DNA of 64,000 nucleotides from Mycobacteroides franklinii (GCF_002013895.1 NZ_MAFQ01000005.1:434001-498000), one strand, 5' to 3'. Counted from the stretch's first letter, positions 45,587 through 54,755 are shown. Translations and numbers: made by a program. Notes: generated by a model not told the origin, from the sequence alone.

Positions 45587-47212
45587 TCACCCGAGCGGAC
45601 TCACGCTGACCATGTGGACTGTCCCGAGACTTCCGTCGACGGTGATGAGATCACCGTCGACGATCCGTCGACTGCCGCTTTCGGTGCCACATACACAAGG
45701 GATTCCGAGTTCACGGGCCACGATGGGGCCGTGACTGAGAAGCCCGCCATGGTCGGTGACTACGCCTCCGGCAACCAGGAACAGTGGAACCCAGGCAGGG
45801 TCCGTGGTCTCGCAGACGAGGATGTCGCCTTCGTCAAGGTCGATCTCGTCCGGGTCTCGGACCACGCGGGCGCGTCCGGTGACCACACCGCCGCTGGCGG
45901 CGACACCGGTGAGTGTGTCTCCTACGGCGAGGCGGGCCTGGTCCATTTCGGTGGATGAGATCGCTTGGGGCAGACCGCTCCAAGACTTCGGTAGACGGAA
46001 CTGCTGCTGGCGGCCATAGCGCGCTTTGCGTTCGACTATGGTGGCGCGTTGATCGGTCTGGATTCCGGTTGCCAGCGTTTCGTAGTCGAGGTGGAAGACA
46101 TCCTCGACGTCATCCATGACTCCGCGTTCAACCAGAATAGTGCCTAACCGGCGGGCGGCAGCCCGCGCGACATCGTAGGTCAGCAGGTACCCAGATTTAC
46201 CTTGCTCGCGCAGCGCCAGGTAGCGGGCCGTCAGCCTGACAAGGGATCTGACTGTGGCGCGCTTGGTGATTGGCATGCTATCCAGCAGTTGTTGCAGTGC
46301 ATCGTCGCGGATTCGGGCCTGCGCTGCGCTGCGCGCACGCGGAGTGCGTGGGCTGTCGGGACCGATTGCACGGTAGTCGGCTAGACGGGCGATCACCGGC
46401 GCTGGGTCTTCGCGCCAGGTGACACCGGAGAGCTGGCCTTCGTTGGGGCCATGGTATCCATGGCGGCTGGTGAACTCACGCAGGGTGATTCGTTCGTGAG
46501 CCAGTGCCCACAAATCGTGGGCAACCTCGTTCTCGTCGGAGCCGACACCGGACAACAGGGCGGCTTCCAGGCCTTCGTGCCCGGCCTTCCGCGCAGTTTC
46601 GGCGACCTTCTCGGCCAGGGATGAGCTGATCATCGCAACACCCATATGCAAGCTCATAATGTCCTCGAACCGCGCTCGCGCGTCGGCCAGTACCGCGAGA
46701 CAACCTTGTTCGTCGAGCGTGTTGACGCGGGGAAGCTGCTGCAGCCGCCATCGGCGCAGCGTCGCAAACATCGCGTCATGACGGTGCGGCGTCAGCGTCA
46801 GCCAGCGTGGTGCTTTGGAAAAGATGAACGGGTATCGCCTGTAGGTGTTTTCATTGACCGTTTCGGGGCGCGCAAAGCCGAACAACTGTTGTTCGACGGC
46901 GCTGGCAGTAGTGCCGGGCATGCGGTTGGCAATCTCGCGGAACTTGTCGATGTTGCCGGCGCCTCGTCCGTTGAACACCGACCAAAAACAGTCTTCGGCT
47001 TCGTCGGGCACCGCCAGTTCGGCAGCGGAGTAGACGCCCAGGTCGTGGAACATTCGCCGGAATGCCATCTCCATGGGGGCGAAGCCGAAGCTCAGCCCCA
47101 GCGCGGTGAATACCCCCGGAAATGCCTCGGCAACATTGCCGGTCGTCCACATGACGCCGGGCCGGGCTTCAAGGGTGTCCAATGCGTCCAACATGGAATT
47201 TACGGTTGTCAC
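45587..47212 (-). CDS. RPH-like substrate domain plus swivelling His domain, copy B
   Basis: The GTG at 47212 overlaps the stop of the ATP-grasp gene (GTGA), which fixes the start; the frame is open upstream but antisense-like there. The 541-residue protein has the same layout as copy A: RHGYHGPNEGQLSGVTWRED near residue 260, TTDPAWVPLFLVAGGVVTD, then the His H494 in GGLLSHGPIVARELGIP. It ends convergently with copy A, 39 bases away. Coupling to the ATP-grasp protein suggests copy B is its closest partner. Confidence 0.82.
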   Translation of the reverse strand: MTTVNSMLDALDTLEARPGVMWTTGNVAEAFPGVFTALGLSFGFAPMEMAFRRMFHDLGVYSAAELAVPDEAEDCFWSVFNGRGAGNIDKFREIANRMPGTTASAVEQQLFGFARPETVNENTYRRYPFIFSKAPRWLTLTPHRHDAMFATLRRWRLQQLPRVNTLDEQGCLAVLADARARFEDIMSLHMGVAMISSSLAEKVAETARKAGHEGLEAALLSGVGSDENEVAHDLWALAHERITLREFTSRHGYHGPNEGQLSGVTWREDPAPVIARLADYRAIGPDSPRTPRARSAAQARIRDDALQQLLDSMPITKRATVRSLVRLTARYLALREQGKSGYLLTYDVARAAARRLGTILVERGVMDDVEDVFHLDYETLATGIQTDQRATIVERKARYGRQQQFRLPKSWSGLPQAISSTEMDQARLAVGDTLTGVAASGGVVTGRARVVRDPDEIDLDEGDILVCETTDPAWVPLFLVAGGVVTDHGGLLSHGPIVARELGIPCVCGTESGSRRIVDGDLITVDGSLGTVHMVSVSPLG

Positions 47213-48720
47213 TGAGTTCCTCCGCGTTGTTGACGTCCTTCGATCAACGCGATGATGTCGGAAGGCCCGTAGTCTGAAAGTTCCTCGCGCAGCCACCGTT
47301 CCACGGTCTGCAGATCCTCGTCTTGCGTCGATACCGGGGGGGCGACGGGCAGCGCGCCCAGGTACACCGTGCCGTTGTCGGCGTCGACGGTGGCGACCTC
47401 GCCAGCAAGGGATGTCACCGTGTCGAGGCCGCACCCGACGATGCATGGGACCGCCATCTCGCGGCACACAACGGCGGCGTGCGAGGTCGAGCCGCCCAAC
47501 TCGGTGAGAACAGCCACCGACATGGACATCGCGGCAACGTCGTCTGGATCGGTGGTGGGCCGCGCCAGGATCACGTCCTGCCCCTCATCGGCGAGGCGCT
47601 CAGCCTCGTCGGCGTCGGTGACAACGGTTCCCACGGCGATGCCCGGCGAAGCAGGTTTCCCGGAAGCCGCGGGCACAGAGCCAGTGATGGCCGCGGGATC
47701 CAGGCGGGGGCGCTGTAGGGCCCGGACATGTTCGGGCGTCACGCGATTCAATGCTTCATCGGTGTTGATGAGGCCCTCGTGGCGCATTTGCACCGCGCAT
47801 CGGAGCGCTGCCTGAGGAGAACGCTTAGCTGCTCTGGATTGCAGCAGCCACAGGGCCCCCGACTGCACGGTGAATTCGATGTCCTGCATATCGCGACCGT
47901 GATGCTCAAGTACGGCTGTGGCGGCGAGTAGCTCGCGGTGCACTGCCGGCATGGTTGTTGCAAGAGCGTCAAGGTGCTGGGCGTCCTTACGTCCGGAGAC
48001 CACATCCTCGCCCTGGCCGCGCGGCAGCCATTCACCGTACGGCTGGGAGGCCCCGGTCAATGGATTTCGGGAGAACAGCACACCGGTTCCCGAATGGTCG
48101 TCGAGATTCCCAAAGACCATCGCTTGTATGGTCACCGCGGTGCCGCCCTCGTCAGAGATGCCGCGGGAGCTGCGGTACTGGCGTGCACGCGTGGAATGCC
48201 AGGATTCCAGGACCGCTCGTATTGCTAGATCAAGCTGTTCCCAAGGGTTTTCAGGCGGGACGATGCCGACGATTTTCTCGAACTGATCGATGAATCTACT
48301 GCGGGTGTCGGCGGCGTATGCGGGATCGGAGGTTTCGGAGCCCAGTGCGTTCTCGATAGCAGTGTTCATTCCGAGGTTGAGAACGGTATCCATCATTCCG
48401 GGCATCGAGACGGATGCCCCGGAACGCACCGACACCAGCAGGGGGCGGTCGATCTGGCCGAAGTGCCGTCCGGTGCGCTGCTCCAAATGCTCCATCGCAC
48501 TGGCTACTTCGGCGCTCAGGCCCGTGGGGATCTCCAGGCCGTTCTCGTGGTACTCCCGGCAGACGGCCGTGGTCAGGACGAATGCGGGCGGTACTGGGAT
48601 GTTCAGAGACAGCATCTGCTGGATGCTCCAAGCCTTGCCGCCGATCTGGTCACGAGTCAGCTGACCGACACCGGAAAGTGCCTGTACATATCCGATTCCA
48701 GGTGGGCAGGGGGCGCTCAT
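47209..48720 (-). CDS. ppdK: PPDK-like ATP-grasp plus phosphohistidine protein without the PEP barrel
   Basis: The 503-residue protein contains the PPDK nucleotide domain: VRSGASVSMPGMMDTVLNLG near residue 92, GTAVTIQAMVFGNLDD near 190, and DIEFTVQSGALWLLQSR near 293. A His domain follows with H414 in LGGSTSHAAVVCREMAVP. The C-terminal PEP/pyruvate TIM barrel of full-length PPDK is absent, as in the short mycobacterial PpdK (Rv1127c, about 490 residues). Its likely role is to transfer phosphate from ATP to a His domain, its own or that of the RPH-like neighbours. It overlaps genes on both sides by four bases. Confidence 0.85.
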   Translation of the reverse strand: MSAPCPPGIGYVQALSGVGQLTRDQIGGKAWSIQQMLSLNIPVPPAFVLTTAVCREYHENGLEIPTGLSAEVASAMEHLEQRTGRHFGQIDRPLLVSVRSGASVSMPGMMDTVLNLGMNTAIENALGSETSDPAYAADTRSRFIDQFEKIVGIVPPENPWEQLDLAIRAVLESWHSTRARQYRSSRGISDEGGTAVTIQAMVFGNLDDHSGTGVLFSRNPLTGASQPYGEWLPRGQGEDVVSGRKDAQHLDALATTMPAVHRELLAATAVLEHHGRDMQDIEFTVQSGALWLLQSRAAKRSPQAALRCAVQMRHEGLINTDEALNRVTPEHVRALQRPRLDPAAITGSVPAASGKPASPGIAVGTVVTDADEAERLADEGQDVILARPTTDPDDVAAMSMSVAVLTELGGSTSHAAVVCREMAVPCIVGCGLDTVTSLAGEVATVDADNGTVYLGALPVAPPVSTQDEDLQTVERWLREELSDYGPSDIIALIEGRQQRGGTQ

Positions 48721-49334
48721 TCGGCGCGTCCTGCGGCGGCCTCTTCGGTGCGGGACAGGCCGGCGAGGCCGATCAACTCTTCGTGCAGCTCGAACCAGAC
48801 CGTGTGGTAACTGTCGGCCAGAGGCTTGGCGAACCAGCTGTGATCGCCCGCCGTGATGCGTTCGAGTGCGCCGCTCAACCGTTCCGGGTAATGCCCGAGG
48901 CGCGGCGCGGTCTCGATCATGCGTGTGAGCAAGGGCTGAAAGTCCGCGTCCACGGCCGCCAGATCGTCGATGACAGCCCGGTCGTAGTCGGGGTCGTTGT
49001 GGTCGTTCGGCGTGTTGTCGGCCTTGAGCTGCCAGCGTGTCATCAATGACTTCAGCGCACTGTTGTGCGCGTCGAACTCTTCGTAGAGGCCGATCATGCG
49101 TGCCTCATCAAGGGTCAGTCGCTCAAGGGCGAGCTGCTCGTCGAGATGTTCGCGACCACGGATCGAGAGTTTTAACCTGCCGCACACTTCCTCGATGTGG
49201 CCGTCGATGGTCAGCTCTTGGACCAGGTCGGCGGCTTGGCTTTCGCTCATGCCGGCGGCCCCCGGCACTTCGTTGCCAGGAATCCTGCCCTTCAATCGCA
49301 GTGCCCGGAGTATGCGGAGCCGATTGATTTCCAT
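48717..49334 (-). CDS. Winged-helix plus helical-bundle protein coupled to ppdK
   Basis: The ATG at 49334 is chosen because GGAG lies six bases before it; an ATG two codons earlier would sit on the ribosome site. Residues 1-65 look like a winged helix (INRLRILRALRLKGRIPG, then a wing near CGRLKLSIRGREHL). Residues 80-205 are helical, ending WFELHEELIGLAGLSRTEE. Rv1126c, next to ppdK in M. tuberculosis, has similar length and position, so I infer it is the ortholog. The C-terminus resembles the helical pieces often attached to PEP-utilising enzymes. A regulator or an accessory subunit of the phosphorelay are the two possibilities. Confidence 0.6.
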   Translation of the reverse strand: MEINRLRILRALRLKGRIPGNEVPGAAGMSESQAADLVQELTIDGHIEEVCGRLKLSIRGREHLDEQLALERLTLDEARMIGLYEEFDAHNSALKSLMTRWQLKADNTPNDHNDPDYDRAVIDDLAAVDADFQPLLTRMIETAPRLGHYPERLSGALERITAGDHSWFAKPLADSYHTVWFELHEELIGLAGLSRTEEAAAGRAE

Positions 49335-49375
49335 TGTCATCTCCTGTGTCGTTGAGGATTTCGCGTGGGTGACCG

Positions 49376-50290
49376 TCAGTGCACGCGGTGAACGATGCCT
49401 TGCTCGACAAACCCTGCGCCCTCGTGCTCGCCGCAGCGCAGTGTCATGAAGTCGTCGTACGTTCCGAACGCCGGACCGTCGGTCTCGCGGCCCATCGGTA
49501 CAAAGAATCCAGCTTGTCGCGCCGTCATCGCGACAGTCTTGATCCGGCCATCGGCAAGGGTGAGGGTGCCGGCCAAGAACTGTGCTGCCGCGTTGCGTCG
49601 GAACGCGATGTCGGTGATCAGCACTGCACCTGTGCCGTCGACCCAGTAGCCATCCGATCGCAGGGTTCCGTCCGTCCCCAGGAACTTCATGGCGGAGACG
49701 AATGCGCCGTCGACTACGCACACCAGGCCGGCATATTCGATCCACTGTGCGGCCTCATCACGGAAGCCCCATGTGCGGTCGCGCATTCCGGTGGCCGCAA
49801 GGGACCAGGTGCGGCTGTTGTGCGCGATGGTTCCCTGTACATCGCACGCTTGTTGAAAGTGCTGCAGTGGCTTCCCGGGAACCAGCGGTGGGATGAGTTC
49901 GTTGACGCTGAAGTCGGCCGGTACCCACAGCGCGGTGTTGCCGATGAGCACCTTCAGGTTTGGGTGATCGACGGCGATGGTTCCGTCCAGCCCGAAGGAA
50001 ATCGATTCGCTTGTGAAGGAACCCGAAGGGAGCGTTTCGATGAGCTCGATGATCTGGCCGTCAAGGTACACCGAGAAACGGGCGCGGCGTGCCTGATCGT
50101 CATTGGGCGATGTCGATACGTGGACTGTGCCATAGATATTCGATGTGACATCCCAGAATGACAGGTAGCCGTTGTCCTTCCATGTCGGGTCGTCGGGTCC
50201 GGCTGAGTCGGTGTGTATGGGTGTGGCCAATGGCCCCCACACTTCGGCGCCGCCCGCATGCGGTGAGATGGTTCGGACGGAACTGGTCAC
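49376..50290 (-). CDS. AttH/CrtC-like protein, copy 2
   Basis: The GTG at 50290 overlaps the upstream stop (GTGA) and has AAAGGAC nearby. The 304-residue protein shares the motif GMRDRTWGFRDEAAQW near residue 180 and the beta-rich layout of copy 1, with a shorter N-terminus. The related family is that of carotenoid hydratase/AttH. It lies inside the ATP-grasp operon, 41 bases before the winged-helix gene, so its activity is tied to the phosphotransferase-like proteins. Confidence 0.7.
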   Translation of the reverse strand: MTSSVRTISPHAGGAEVWGPLATPIHTDSAGPDDPTWKDNGYLSFWDVTSNIYGTVHVSTSPNDDQARRARFSVYLDGQIIELIETLPSGSFTSESISFGLDGTIAVDHPNLKVLIGNTALWVPADFSVNELIPPLVPGKPLQHFQQACDVQGTIAHNSRTWSLAATGMRDRTWGFRDEAAQWIEYAGLVCVVDGAFVSAMKFLGTDGTLRSDGYWVDGTGAVLITDIAFRRNAAAQFLAGTLTLADGRIKTVAMTARQAGFFVPMGRETDGPAFGTYDDFMTLRCGEHEGAGFVEQGIVHRVH

Positions 50291-51954
50291 AAGGAAGTCC
50301 TTTCGTTGGTGTGGGACGGGTGGAGATCTCGACTGATGACTTCGATGGTTCCGGCGGTGCCATCGACACGGATACGGTCGCCAGTGCGCAACGTCGTGGT
50401 GCCGGTGCCCGTGTTCATCACGCACGGGATGCCCAGTTCGCGGGCCACGACAGCGGCGTGGCTCATCATTCCCCCGATATCGACAACGAGGGCTGAGCTG
50501 AGGAACATCAAGGAGACCCACGACGGATCGGTGGTGTGAGCGACGAGAACATCCCCGTCGGTGATGTCTGTGTCGAGGGGATCGGTGACTACGACGGCAC
50601 GCCCCTCGACGACGCCCGTACACGCACCGATGCCTGACAACATGCCGCGCATCGCCGTAGGCTCACCTACCGATTCGGGTTCGGGCTGTCCGGTCCATAC
50701 CCTGGGAACCGCCAATGATTGGTATTGAGAACGTATTTCGCGCCTGCTAGCGACGACGCTGCGTAGGTCCACGGTGGAGTCGGTTGCGATGGCACCCGTC
50801 AATTCATCGATGGTGAGGTAAAAGACATCTTCTGTCGCCGCCAGTCGCCCGGCGGAGAACAGCAGTGAACCGATGCGTCGCGCGGCTGCCCGCAGTACGT
50901 CAAGGCTTTGCAGATAGGCGACCTTGCCGGTCCCGCGTAATGGGATCCAGTGCCTAGCCAGACGCAGAATGATATGTGCCCGTAGTCTGCTCGCCGGGCC
51001 CAGCGCGGACATCAGCCGACGCTCGGCCTGTTGTCTATGGTGCCGATGCTCGGCGGCATGCGCGCGCGGCGACGCGGTATCAGGTTTCGCTTGGTATCGA
51101 CGGACCAAGCCGTGAACGGCGGCCAAGTCTTCCCGCCAGACGCGGGTCTCCAATTCGCCTTCGCCGGGTCCGTGATACCCGTGCCGTCGCACGAACTCCT
51201 CCACATCGAGGGATCCACGAGATGTGGCCCAGAGGTCGTCGAGCACGGAGCTTTCTTCGTGTGGCGATCCACGCAGCAGCACTGCTGGGTCCGCGCCGGT
51301 GGCCGCGCAGAGGTTGGAGAATTGCTCTTGGACAGGCTGTATCACGGTGGCACTAATGACCGCTTGCGCCGCCAGAGTGGTGAAGAACCGGTCGCGCGCT
51401 CCGGCGGCCATCTGCTGGGCGCTGGCGAGATCGAGGTCGGCGGCGCGCGAGGTTTCACGTCGCCACCAGAGGTCTGTGCTGATGCGCAGCTGTACGATTC
51501 GCCGACCTATCGTGGCGACGGTCCGCGGATAGCGGCTGATTATGAATGGTAACCGTCGGGCCGAAGGCTTGCTGTGAAAGTGCGGCGGGACGAATCCGAA
51601 GAAGTCGCGGGAGAGCGCCTCACCGGACTGGCCGGGGATGAGGTCGCCCATCTCGCAAAGAAAGTCCACGCGCACTGCCATGCGTCCGAAGAACGCATTG
51701 GTGATGCGTTCGAAGGGGTCGGACGGGATGATGCCTCGCTTGGCGGGCAAGGCGCCCATCGCGACGAACGGCTCGCGCAGGCCCAGCTCGCTGGCGGGCA
51801 CCCAAACGCTCGCGCAGAGAGGGGTCATGACGCCGGGCACGGCTTCGGCGAGGTTGATCGAGCTCCATGTAGCTCCCGGTGGTGAGGTCGCGTGCAGCGC
51901 GTTGTCCTCGGAGAGTTGGTGTGCCGGGTGGGCGTGCACTGCGGCTCCCGTCAT
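50287..51954 (-). CDS. RPH-like substrate domain plus swivelling His domain, copy C
   Basis: The first gene of the minus-strand operon, 555 residues. It repeats the copy A/B layout: RHGYHGPGEGELETRVWRED near residue 280, TTDPSWVSLMFLSSALVVDI, then H499 in GGMMSHAAVVARELGIP. The N-terminal 400 residues are only loosely alike among the three copies, while the GYHGPxEG and His motifs are retained, so the substrates may differ while the phosphotransfer is shared. It faces a divergent TetR gene. Confidence 0.82.
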   Translation of the reverse strand: MTGAAVHAHPAHQLSEDNALHATSPPGATWSSINLAEAVPGVMTPLCASVWVPASELGLREPFVAMGALPAKRGIIPSDPFERITNAFFGRMAVRVDFLCEMGDLIPGQSGEALSRDFFGFVPPHFHSKPSARRLPFIISRYPRTVATIGRRIVQLRISTDLWWRRETSRAADLDLASAQQMAAGARDRFFTTLAAQAVISATVIQPVQEQFSNLCAATGADPAVLLRGSPHEESSVLDDLWATSRGSLDVEEFVRRHGYHGPGEGELETRVWREDLAAVHGLVRRYQAKPDTASPRAHAAEHRHHRQQAERRLMSALGPASRLRAHIILRLARHWIPLRGTGKVAYLQSLDVLRAAARRIGSLLFSAGRLAATEDVFYLTIDELTGAIATDSTVDLRSVVASRREIRSQYQSLAVPRVWTGQPEPESVGEPTAMRGMLSGIGACTGVVEGRAVVVTDPLDTDITDGDVLVAHTTDPSWVSLMFLSSALVVDIGGMMSHAAVVARELGIPCVMNTGTGTTTLRTGDRIRVDGTAGTIEVISRDLHPSHTNERTSL

Positions 51955-52046
51955 TTTCGAATTCGGAATAGAAACTGAAGTCTACGGTGTATATTTGCTT
52001 GGGTGCAAGGTTTCGGTGGAAGTTAGCTGCAATGAGGTGATCGCCA

Positions 52047-52655
52047 ATGGCCCGTGCGGGTTTGAAGCTTGAGGTGGTGGTGCGGGCCGCATTGCGGATT
52101 GCCGACACCGAGGGCATTGAGAAGATCAGCATGCGCAATGTCTCACGTGCCCTTGGCGTCACGCCGATGGCCTTGTATCGGTATCTCCCGGACAAGGACT
52201 CGCTCATAGACGTGGTCGTAGATGAGTCGTTGCGTGATGTTCCGGTGCCTGATCCATCTGCACCGATGTCCGCCGAGCTGCTTCGCTGTTTCGGGAGTCT
52301 CTACGAGCTGCTGTTGGACCACCCGAGTTTGGCGCGTGCGGTCGGCGAACGCCCGATGGAAGGTCCGGTGGCGACCCGACTCGGTGAACAGGTGCTGACA
52401 CTGCTGGAACGCAACGGAATTGGTGAGAACGAGGCAGCGCACCTGCTGGTGTCGGCATTCAGCCTTGCGCTGGGATGCGCGCTCTACCGCGCTTCGCGCC
52501 GCGGGCTGAGCGCCTTTTCTCGGTGGCCTCAGGCCGGGGTCCAAGCGCCGACCGTACTGCGGCTGAGAGATCGCCTCTCGGCGGCGAGTGAGGATGACAG
52601 CGTGTTTCGCGAGGCGTTCGAGCGGCTTGTCACCGGCTATCTTCCGACGCAGTGA
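52047..52655 (+). CDS. TetR-family regulator of the phosphotransfer operon
   Basis: The 202-residue protein has its helix-turn-helix near residues 25-55 (IEKISMRNVSRALGVTPMALYRYLPDKDSL). It ends with a helical TetR_C domain rich in Ala/Leu. It is divergent from the RPH-like operon starting at 51954 and likely represses it. The 92-base gap holds only a weak inverted repeat (CTTG-GGTG-CAAG), so the operator is not clear. Confidence 0.87.
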   Translation: MARAGLKLEVVVRAALRIADTEGIEKISMRNVSRALGVTPMALYRYLPDKDSLIDVVVDESLRDVPVPDPSAPMSAELLRCFGSLYELLLDHPSLARAVGERPMEGPVATRLGEQVLTLLERNGIGENEAAHLLVSAFSLALGCALYRASRRGLSAFSRWPQAGVQAPTVLRLRDRLSAASEDDSVFREAFERLVTGYLPTQ

Positions 52656-52896
52656 ATCCCCGTCGGAACTCTTTGTAGTCGCGGCAACGATGCTCCTCGG
52701 AGCCTGTTGGTCTCCTCTCTTGGCGCCCGCGTACGCCTTAATTTAATTGAGATTCTGACTGGTATACACAATGTCTGATCATGGTGTTAGTGTGAGCTGG
52801 TCCACACGTGGCTGCGGTTGTGGCGGCAGTCGCCGCAAGCCTGCGCTTGTGCAGCGCAACCTGCCCAGCCACCGACTCTTGAGGAGGTCAAACGCG

Positions 52897-53937
52897 ATGA
52901 ATCAAATGCTCGCCACCGGCTGGTGGCCCTTAGTGAGTGACGACCAGGGGTGGCCGCCGCAGATGCAGCCTGCGCCAGGTGAATTCGCTGCCAGCACCAC
53001 CGCGGAGGTCATCTTCTTCTTCGTGGCCGGTGCTGCGGTTGTGGTCTTCGCCCTGCCCTGGGCGATCCGCGCCGGCGTCCGCGGCCGGAACTACGTCCCG
53101 CTGATTGTGCTGGGCAGTGGACTGCTCTGCAGTCTCCTGGAACCGATGCTCGACCTCCTCGGCCACCTGCATTGGGCCCACAACCTGGTCCCGGCCTTCA
53201 CAAACTTCGGCATCACTGTGCCCGCATTAATTCCGCTCTGCTACGTCGCATTTCTGGGCCTCGAGTCATACTTCTGCTATTTCGTGATCCGTAACGGCGC
53301 ACACCAGAACGTCTTCTTTATGCTGCTGGGTCTGGGCATCGCCACCGATGCCTTGATGGAGACCATCGGGATCAACCTGGGTGTCTACCTGTACTACGGC
53401 GTGCAGCCGTTTGAGTTCTTTGGCTTCCCGTATTGGTGGGGCTTCATCAACGGCGGCTCGTTCGTGACAGTCGGCGCCGTCCTGGCATACGCGGTTCCGA
53501 GATTGAAGGGCGCCCGGAAGCTGTTGCTGCTCTTGGCCGCACCGTTCGGGATGATGGTCGCCTACTTCGGTGTCGGCTCGATCCACATCCTTGCGCTCAA
53601 CTCGACCATTCCGGTCTGGATGCGCTGGGTCGCGACCGCGGTCATGATGGCAATGATGATCGGGTGGATGGTGATCCTGCACCGGCTCGTTGGGCGCCCC
53701 GCCTCGTTGGCGGCTCCTAAGTGGACTGTCTGGCGTGTCTTCGCCTATGGCAAGTTCACACCTTCCCGCGCGGTGCGTGCGGCCATGTGGCAGAAGATGT
53801 GTGAGGAAGGAGGGGTCAAGGCCGGTGATGGGCTGGCGACGGACCCTGAGGACCCGTCGCAGGCTCTGATCGTTGGACCCACGTTCGTCGGCAACAACGC
53901 CAATCAGGCCCGGGCCTCGCAAGCGGTGGCTGTCTAG
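52897..53937 (+). CDS. AveC-like polytopic membrane protein, copy 1
   Basis: The start at 52897 (MNQMLATGWWPLVSDD) follows GAGGAGG; an open stretch upstream is Arg/Cys-rich and unlikely to be coding. The 346-residue protein has about seven hydrophobic helices. Its signature segments are LLCSLLEPMLDLLGH and YYGVQPFEFFGFPYWWGFING. This layout resembles the AveC family of membrane spirocyclase-like proteins, though I rate the match as tentative. The paralogue at 57034 has the same two segments. A perfect hairpin follows the stop. Confidence 0.6.
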   Translation: MNQMLATGWWPLVSDDQGWPPQMQPAPGEFAASTTAEVIFFFVAGAAVVVFALPWAIRAGVRGRNYVPLIVLGSGLLCSLLEPMLDLLGHLHWAHNLVPAFTNFGITVPALIPLCYVAFLGLESYFCYFVIRNGAHQNVFFMLLGLGIATDALMETIGINLGVYLYYGVQPFEFFGFPYWWGFINGGSFVTVGAVLAYAVPRLKGARKLLLLLAAPFGMMVAYFGVGSIHILALNSTIPVWMRWVATAVMMAMMIGWMVILHRLVGRPASLAAPKWTVWRVFAYGKFTPSRAVRAAMWQKMCEEGGVKAGDGLATDPEDPSQALIVGPTFVGNNANQARASQAVAV

Positions 53938-53943
53938 CTTCGG

Positions 53944-53989
53944 CAGCACAAGGTCGGTGGCTCCTGGAGGGGTCATCGACCTTGTGCTG
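53944..53989 (+). terminator. Strong hairpin after AveC-like copy 1
   Basis: CAGCACAAGGTCG (53944-53956) and CGACCTTGTGCTG (53977-53989) form a perfect 13-base stem with a 20-base loop, followed by TTTG. It begins six bases after the stop and is a convincing terminator. Confidence 0.8.
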
Positions 53990-54097
53990 TTTGAGGAGAC
54001 GGTGGAAGTGAGCCAAAATTGTAATGCTCTAACAGTATTCATCAGCCTGGCCTAGGCATCGTGATGATCTTAGCCGCGGTGATGGGATACTCGGGCG

Positions 54098-54739
54098 ATG
54101 AGTGCAGAATCAGCCCCCTTGGGCAGGCGTGAGCGCAGGAAAGCTGAAGCGCGAGAGCGACTGATGTCTGCTGCACGCGAGGTGATCGCGGACACCGGGC
54201 TGCGCAGTTTGCGCATCAGTGACGTAACTGCCCGTGCTGATCTGGGATTCGGGACATTCTATACGTATTTCGATACCAAAGATGCGTTGGTGGAAGCGGT
54301 CGTGGGCGAAGTGCTGAAGACGCTTGCTGCGGCGATTGGCGGTGCAGCACAGGAGGAATCCGATCCGGCTGAGGGTGCGGCGATGTCGTACCGAAGGTTT
54401 CTGCGCTTCGGGCAGGATGAGCCGGAGCTCGCCAGCATTCTGGTCGCCCTCGACGGCGCGGAAGGCAGGTTCGACGCGGCGATACAGCCATGGGCGCGCG
54501 ATATACTGTTGCGTGGCAATGAATCTGGTCGGTTCACCATTCCTGAAATCGAACTCTGTCTGACGACCTTAGAAGCGTCGGCCATGTCGGCAATCAGGGC
54601 GATCTTGTCCGGCCGGATCTCGCCGGGGGCCCATACCGAGAGTGCCGGCGCGGAGATGATGTTGCGTTCGTTCGGGCTCGATGCCGAGGAGGCCCATCAG
54701 ATTGCGCATCGTGAGATGTTTGCGGTGTTTGACTCGTAG
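54098..54739 (+). CDS. TetR-family regulator
   Basis: The 213-residue protein has its helix-turn-helix around residues 35-65 (LRSLRISDVTARADLGFGTFYTYFDTKDALVEAVV). It is a close paralogue of the TetR at 57923 (shared DLGFGTFYTYFDTKDA against IALGSFYNYFDSKEA, and the same C-terminal layout). It lies between the two AveC-like genes and ends at a hairpin shared with the convergent flavoenzyme gene. It may control the nearby AveC-like or flavoenzyme genes. Confidence 0.87.
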   Translation: MSAESAPLGRRERRKAEARERLMSAAREVIADTGLRSLRISDVTARADLGFGTFYTYFDTKDALVEAVVGEVLKTLAAAIGGAAQEESDPAEGAAMSYRRFLRFGQDEPELASILVALDGAEGRFDAAIQPWARDILLRGNESGRFTIPEIELCLTTLEASAMSAIRAILSGRISPGAHTESAGAEMMLRSFGLDAEEAHQIAHREMFAVFDS

Positions 54740-54755
54740 ATCTTGACGTCGTTCA

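Noticed and set aside
43895..48720. Calling the His-domain genes PEP synthases or full pyruvate phosphate dikinases
   Set aside because: The PEP/pyruvate TIM barrel is absent from all four and the ATP-grasp domain is present in only one, so neither reaction can be done as such.
49341..49745. Long upstream extension of the winged-helix protein frame
   Set aside because: It is antisense in phase to the AttH-like gene with Arg/His-rich sequence; the start at 49334 with GGAG explains the gene.
50291..50623. Extension of the AttH-like copy 2 frame
   Set aside because: Overlaps the His domain of copy C; the GTG coupled to its stop and the AAAGGAC site fit better.
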